Shown here in pieces: positions 60,048 through 64,000 of a stretch of DNA of 64,000 bases. How positions within the stretch are numbered: the stretch's first letter is position 1; each line of letters starts with the position of its first letter. This DNA comes from Pseudomonas entomophila. Its GTDB lineage: Bacteria > Pseudomonadota > Gammaproteobacteria > Pseudomonadales > Pseudomonadaceae. The notes below the pieces were generated by a model. The model did no database searches and was not told the DNA's origin. It worked only from the letters and a program-made list of their open reading frames with translations. The stretch covers positions 1-64,000 of the forward strand of contig NZ_JARGCS010000010.1 in the NCBI RefSeq assembly GCF_029193575.1. The letters run 5' to 3'. The translations under genes were made by a program, and so were the position numbers.

Positions 60048-60899
60048 TTACTTGCCGGTCCACTCCTTCACCCGGTCCGGATGCTTGGCCACCCAGTCCT
60101 TGGCCGCCGCCTCAGGCTTGGCCCCTTCCTGGATCGCCAGCATCACTTCGCCGATCTCGTCCTTCGACTGCCAGCTGAACTTCTTCAGGAACTCGACCAC
60201 TTCCGGTGCCTTGGTCGCCAGTTCCTTGCTGCCGATGCTGTTGACGGTTTCCGCGGCGCCGTACACGCCTTTGGGGTCTTCAAGGAACTTGAGCTTCCAC
60301 TTGGCGAACATCCAGTGCGGCACCCAGCCGGTCACCGCGATGGATTGCTGCTTGTCGTAAGAACGGCCGAGTTCGGCGGTCATCGCAGCACCCGAGCTGG
60401 CCTGCAGTTTGTACCCGGTGAGGTCGTAGTCCTTGATGGCCTGGTCGGTCTTGAGCATCACCCCGGAGCCGGCATCGATACCGACGATCTTTTTCTTGAA
60501 GCTTTCGTCGGTCTTGAGGTCGGCGATGCTATTGGCCTTGACGTATTCGGGGACGATCAGGCCGATCTTGGCGTCCTTGAAGTTGGGGCCGTAGTCGACC
60601 ACGTTGTCCTTGTTCTTGGCCCAGTACTCGCCATGGGTGACCGGCAGCCAGGCCGAGAGCATGGCGTCGAGTTTGCCGGTGGCCACGCCCTGCCACATGA
60701 TGCCGGTGGCCACGGCTTGCAACTTCACGTCGTAGCCGAGTTTCTGCTTGATCACTTCGGCGGCCACGTTGGTGGTCGCGACGCTGTCGGCCCAACCATC
60801 CACGTAACCGATGCTTACCTCTTTGGCCATTGCCTGTGCAGCGCTCATGGCCAATACAAGGGCAGTGCCCACCCCCAGGAAACGTCGCATGTTCATCAA
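60048..60899 (-). CDS. Glycine betaine-type ABC transporter substrate-binding protein
   Basis: A 283-residue periplasmic binding protein of the OpuAC/ProX group. It has a signal peptide (MMNMRRFLGVGTALVLAMSAAQAMA) and aromatic residues that can form a box for quaternary amines (YVDGWADS, LSAWLPVTHGEYW, TGWVPHWMF). No permease or ATPase gene accompanies it in the window, so it must serve a transporter encoded elsewhere, as do the orphan binding proteins of the Pseudomonas Cbc system. Confidence 0.88.
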   Translation of the reverse strand: MMNMRRFLGVGTALVLAMSAAQAMAKEVSIGYVDGWADSVATTNVAAEVIKQKLGYDVKLQAVATGIMWQGVATGKLDAMLSAWLPVTHGEYWAKNKDNVVDYGPNFKDAKIGLIVPEYVKANSIADLKTDESFKKKIVGIDAGSGVMLKTDQAIKDYDLTGYKLQASSGAAMTAELGRSYDKQQSIAVTGWVPHWMFAKWKLKFLEDPKGVYGAAETVNSIGSKELATKAPEVVEFLKKFSWQSKDEIGEVMLAIQEGAKPEAAAKDWVAKHPDRVKEWTGK

Positions 60900-61113
60900 A
60901 GCATCCCCTCGTCAGGTCTTGGAGATCGCATCATCAACCTGCAACAAAGGGCGACCTGCTCCGTCAGCGACCTCCAACGAACGATAAGCGACAGCACTGT
61001 GCCATTAGCGCCATCGCCCACCCACGCCCTGCGCGATCCTTGCATGCCAAAGCGTTGACGTCAGGCTACTATCTGAGGCCCCGGGGCCGCCGCGCAGCCC
61101 CCATGCCCCGACG

Positions 61114-62667
61114 ATGGACCGCCCGATGCCCAGCGACACCCGCACACCGCTCTACTTCATCGCCTGCCTACTCGCCCTGCTCGGCCTCGGCGCGCTCTGG
61201 TACGGGCTCGGCAAGCCGGTGCACCTGCCCGATGCGGCCAGCCCGACGCACAAGTTGCAGTGCGCCTCCTACACCCCGTTCGACAAGGACCAGTCGCCGT
61301 TCGACCAGCCCTTTCGCCTGCGTCCGGCACGCATGGACGCCGACCTCGCATTGCTGGCTGAACGATTCCAGTGCATCCGCACCTACTCGATGACCGGCCT
61401 CGAGGCGATCCCGGCGCTGGCGCGCAAGCATGGTCTGAAAGTGATGCTTGGCGCCTGGGTCAACGCCAACCCGGTGGACACCGACAAGGAAGTCGACGCG
61501 CTGATCGCCTCGGCCAATGCCAACTCCGATGTGGTCAGCGCGGTGATCGTCGGCAACGAGGCGTTGCTGCGCAAGGAAGTCACCGGCGAACGCCTGGTAG
61601 AGCTGATTACCCGGGTGAAACGCCAGGTCTCGGTGCCCGTGACCTATGCCGATGTCTGGGAGTTCTGGCTGCAGCACCCGCAGGTGGCGCCTGCGGTGGA
61701 TTTCCTGACCATCCACCTGCTGCCCTACTGGGAAGACGACCCGCGCGGCATCGACGACGCCCTGGCCCACGTGGCCGAGGTGCGCCAGGTGTTCGGCAAC
61801 CGCTTCGCCCCCAAGGACGTGATGATCGGTGAAACCGGCTGGCCCAGCGAGGGCCGCCAGCGCGAAACCGCCGAGCCGAGCCGGGTCAACGAGGCGCGCT
61901 TCATTCGTGGCTTCGTCGCCCTCGCCGAGGCCAATGGCTGGCGCTACAACCTGATCGAGGCCTTCGACCAACCGTGGAAGCGCGCCAGCGAAGGCGCGGT
62001 GGGCGGTTACTGGGGGCTGTACGACGCCGACCGGCAGGACAAGGGGGTGCTCGAAGGCCCGGTGAGCAACCTGCCGCTATGGCCGCAGTGGTTGCTGGCC
62101 AGCGGGCTGCTGGCGCTGGCCACCCTGGCCCTGGCCGGGCGCCCGACGCATGCGCGGGCGGCGCTTGCGCTGCCGCTGCTCGCAGCGCTCGGCGCCGGCA
62201 GCCTTGGCCTGTGGGGCGAGTTGATGCGCACCAACGCACGCTTTGCCGGTGAGTGGCTGTGGGCGGTGTTGCTGGCAGCCCTGAACCTGCTGGTGCTGGC
62301 CCATGCCGCGCTGGCCGTGGCGCGCCGCGAGGGTTGGCGCGAACGCCTGTTCGCCTGGCTCGAGGCCCGTGTGGGGTGGCTGCTGCTGGCGGCGGGGTTC
62401 GCCACCGCGGTGAGCATGCTGTCGATGGTCTTCGACCCGCGCTACCGCAGCTTCCCCAGCGCGGCGCTGCTGTTGCCGGCGCTGGTGTACCTGTTGCGGC
62501 CGGTGAAAGCGCCACGGGCCGAGGTGGCGTTGTTGGCGTTCATCATCGGCGCGGGCATCGCGCCGCAGCTGTACCAGGAAGGGCTGTACAACCACCAGGC
62601 CTGGGCCTGGGCGATGGTCAGCGGGTTGATGGTCGCGGCGTTGTGGCGCAGCCTGCGCAAGGTTTGA
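61114..62667 (+). CDS. GH17-type glycosidase/transglycosylase with membrane domain
   Basis: A 517-residue membrane protein. A first helix (about 12-32) leads to an outward-facing GH17-like domain with the acid/base glutamate in VGNEAL (Glu149) and the nucleophile in GETGWPS (Glu240). From about residue 325 seven or so membrane helices follow. Similar proteins are described as beta-(1,6)-glucan synthases or transferases that rework periplasmic glucans. No NdvB-like synthase is adjacent. Start at 61114 or 61126 is open. Confidence 0.8.
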   Translation: MDRPMPSDTRTPLYFIACLLALLGLGALWYGLGKPVHLPDAASPTHKLQCASYTPFDKDQSPFDQPFRLRPARMDADLALLAERFQCIRTYSMTGLEAIPALARKHGLKVMLGAWVNANPVDTDKEVDALIASANANSDVVSAVIVGNEALLRKEVTGERLVELITRVKRQVSVPVTYADVWEFWLQHPQVAPAVDFLTIHLLPYWEDDPRGIDDALAHVAEVRQVFGNRFAPKDVMIGETGWPSEGRQRETAEPSRVNEARFIRGFVALAEANGWRYNLIEAFDQPWKRASEGAVGGYWGLYDADRQDKGVLEGPVSNLPLWPQWLLASGLLALATLALAGRPTHARAALALPLLAALGAGSLGLWGELMRTNARFAGEWLWAVLLAALNLLVLAHAALAVARREGWRERLFAWLEARVGWLLLAAGFATAVSMLSMVFDPRYRSFPSAALLLPALVYLLRPVKAPRAEVALLAFIIGAGIAPQLYQEGLYNHQAWAWAMVSGLMVAALWRSLRKV

Positions 62668-62759
62668 GGGCCCTGCGGGGCAAGGCCCGCGCCTACAGAG
62701 ACCCCGCCGATTGCGAAATCAGCGGTGAACCTGTGGGGGCGGGCTTGCCCTGCGATTGG
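62668..62759. repeat. Paired REP elements
   Basis: Two REP cores in opposite orientation (tgcggggcaaggcccgcgcc and ggggcgggcttgccctgcga) fill the gap between the convergent GH17 gene and the small membrane protein gene. Confidence 0.8.
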
Positions 62760-62776
62760 GCTGCGCCGCAGCCCTG

Positions 62777-63139
62777 TCAGCCACCCCGCCGCACCAGCCG
62801 CAGCCCCGCCAACACCAGCGCGAACACCGCGATGCTCGCCGTATACAACACCAACGCCGGCACCCCGAACAGCAACCCCAGCACTGCCAACCACCACCCG
62901 GCACGCCCCGGCACCACCTGGCACAGCACGGCCACCGCCAACGCCGCCCAGGCGATCACCTGGAAGTGGATGCCCAACCCAAGCAGCGAACGCACCTGGC
63001 ACTGCCAGTGCGCCTCCGCTCCCGCGCACAGCCCCACCCACTGCCCGTCCTCCATCAGCCCGTAGCGCACCCCATAACTGGCCGCCAGCCACAAGGGCAG
63101 CAATACCAGCAAGGCAAGCAGGGGTAACGAACGGGGCAT
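62777..63139 (-). CDS. Small membrane protein of unknown function
   Basis: A 120-residue protein with a signal-like first helix, then LMEDGQWVGLCAGAEAHWQCQVRS, a probable periplasmic loop with two cysteines, and two further helices. I do not recognise the family. ATG at 63139 follows GGAG at 6 bases; the TTG at 63154 is not used. Good coding pattern and ribosome site support a real gene. Confidence 0.7.
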   Translation of the reverse strand: MPRSLPLLALLVLLPLWLAASYGVRYGLMEDGQWVGLCAGAEAHWQCQVRSLLGLGIHFQVIAWAALAVAVLCQVVPGRAGWWLAVLGLLFGVPALVLYTASIAVFALVLAGLRLVRRGG

Positions 63140-63362
63140 AGGCGACTCCAGCAAAGATGTAACCAGGGGCCGGCATCATCGCCTGGACTGCCCGCCAAGG
63201 CAAAATCATTGGCCTGGTCTATGTTCGATTGAATGGCCATTGCCGTGCCACTCACCTTCGCGGCAACATCCAGTGCGACAAAGGACAGCGCACCTGGCAA
63301 CTTTGCCCCGGCCGCCATGGTCCTAGCTCCACTATTGCCTTGCCGTTCTTCTGGGGGATCTC

Positions 63363-64000
63363 ATGCTTCGACCGTTGCGCCTCGCCGCCTTGCTCGGTGG
63401 CCTGCTGCTGGCTGCGACCGCCTCGGCGCGGGACATCGACGCCGCCACCTATGGCTACCCCTTGACCAACCCGTTCGAGGCGACCATCGCCACCACCCCG
63501 CCAGCGCAGCGCCCCACCCTGCCCAGCGACGAAGACATCAACCAGGCCGACTACAGCCTGACCCTGCGCCCGGAACGCGAATTCACCCTGCCCGACAATT
63601 TCTGGCCCGTGAAGAAGCTCAAGTACCGCCTGGCCCGCCAGGACCGCGAGGCACCGCTGATCTTCATCATCGCCGGCACCGGCGCGCCGTACTCGAGCAA
63701 CATCGCCGAGTACCTGAAGAAGCTGTTCTACCAGGCCGGCTACCATGTGGTGCAGTTGTCCTCGCCGACCAGTTGGGACTTCATGAGCGCTGCCTCGCGC
63801 TTCGCCACCCCCGGCGTGACCCGCGAGGACGCCGAAGACCTGTACCGGGTGATGCAAGCGGTGCGCGCCCAGCACCCGCGCCTGCCCGTCAGTGACTTCT
63901 ACCTCACCGGCTACAGCCTCGGCGCCCTGGACGCGGCGTTCGTCAGCCACCTGGACGAAACCCGGCGCAGCTTCAACTTCAAGCGCGTGCTGCTGCTCAA
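63363..64000 (+). CDS. Secreted alpha/beta hydrolase-like protein (3' end outside window)
   Basis: The frame runs from ATG at 63363 past the window end (212 codons seen). It begins with a signal peptide (MLRPLRLAALLGGLLLAATASA). An APLIFIIAGTGAPYSSNIAE segment is like the oxyanion-hole region, and the nucleophile elbow GYSLG has Ser185. It is probably a serine hydrolase of the periplasm or envelope. Substrate unknown; the remaining catalytic residues lie beyond the edge. Confidence 0.8.
   Translation, partial: MLRPLRLAALLGGLLLAATASARDIDAATYGYPLTNPFEATIATTPPAQRPTLPSDEDINQADYSLTLRPEREFTLPDNFWPVKKLKYRLARQDREAPLIFIIAGTGAPYSSNIAEYLKKLFYQAGYHVVQLSSPTSWDFMSAASRFATPGVTREDAEDLYRVMQAVRAQHPRLPVSDFYLTGYSLGALDAAFVSHLDETRRSFNFKRVLLL

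Overview
The window is chromosomal DNA of a fluorescent Pseudomonas, most likely of the P. putida group. The core half is GC-rich and carries gene strings I know from that group: gyrA-serC-pheA-tyrA/aroA-cmk-rpsA-ihfB, mtnA-mtaD-ubiG-mupP-yciK, the NAGGN osmolyte genes, rsmI, and the DUF485/actP pair. Palindromic REP sequences built on a shared core (atcgcggggcaagcccgc) sit between many of these genes, which is also typical of the group. I see no tRNA, rRNA, CRISPR array or replication origin.

Positions 1-940 are a graveyard of transposons: the right end of one IS66 element, inside a second IS66 remnant, abutting the 5' end of an IS256-type transposase. Positions 1051-19221 form an O-antigen (LPS) island with visibly lower GC than the rest. 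Its minus-strand arm makes a dTDP-3-amino-3,6-dideoxyhexose (RmlA, RmlB, a 3,4-ketoisomerase, a PLP aminotransferase and a GNAT acetyltransferase). It also encodes three glycosyltransferases and a Wzm/Wzt ABC exporter. A plus-strand cassette (11274-15361) encodes a TagF-like transferase fused to a methyltransferase, a second methyltransferase, a HAD phosphatase and a nucleotidyltransferase. This looks like a phospho-alcohol plus methyl modification, perhaps a chain-end cap, and is the best candidate for an undescribed system. Next come a WbpM-type UDP-GlcNAc 4,6-dehydratase, a monotopic phosphoglycosyltransferase and a WbpV/WreQ-type reductase, which together would make and load the first sugar (QuiNAc or FucNAc). 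About 1.4 kb of decayed sequence separates the island from lapA-ihfB-rpsA.

Positions 20617-31311 are conserved housekeeping genes (LapA-domain protein, IHF beta, ribosomal protein S1, CMP kinase, aromatic and serine biosynthesis, gyrase A), all on the minus strand. The pheA to tyrA/aroA junction lacks the hisC2 gene found there in P. aeruginosa. Positions 31607-36343 hold methionine salvage (mtnA with a catalytic Cys replaced by Gly, and mtaD), ubiquinone synthesis (ubiG), peptidoglycan recycling (mupP) and an SDR.

Positions 36477-48472 carry mixed core genes: a TenA/haem-oxygenase-like protein, a GGDEF-EAL c-di-GMP enzyme, an ABC exporter with a DsbA-like protein and TrhO in one operon, a BolA protein, a DUF2059 protein, fumC, an EamA transporter and polyphosphate:AMP phosphotransferase. 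Positions 48579-64000 carry mnmC, the three-gene NAGGN osmoprotectant cluster, a YheU protein, the divergent CsrA paralogue rsmI, YnfA, an SDR, a DUF3309 protein, acetate permease with its DUF485 partner, an orphan glycine-betaine-type binding protein, a GH17 membrane protein, a small membrane protein and the start of a secreted alpha/beta hydrolase cut by the window edge.
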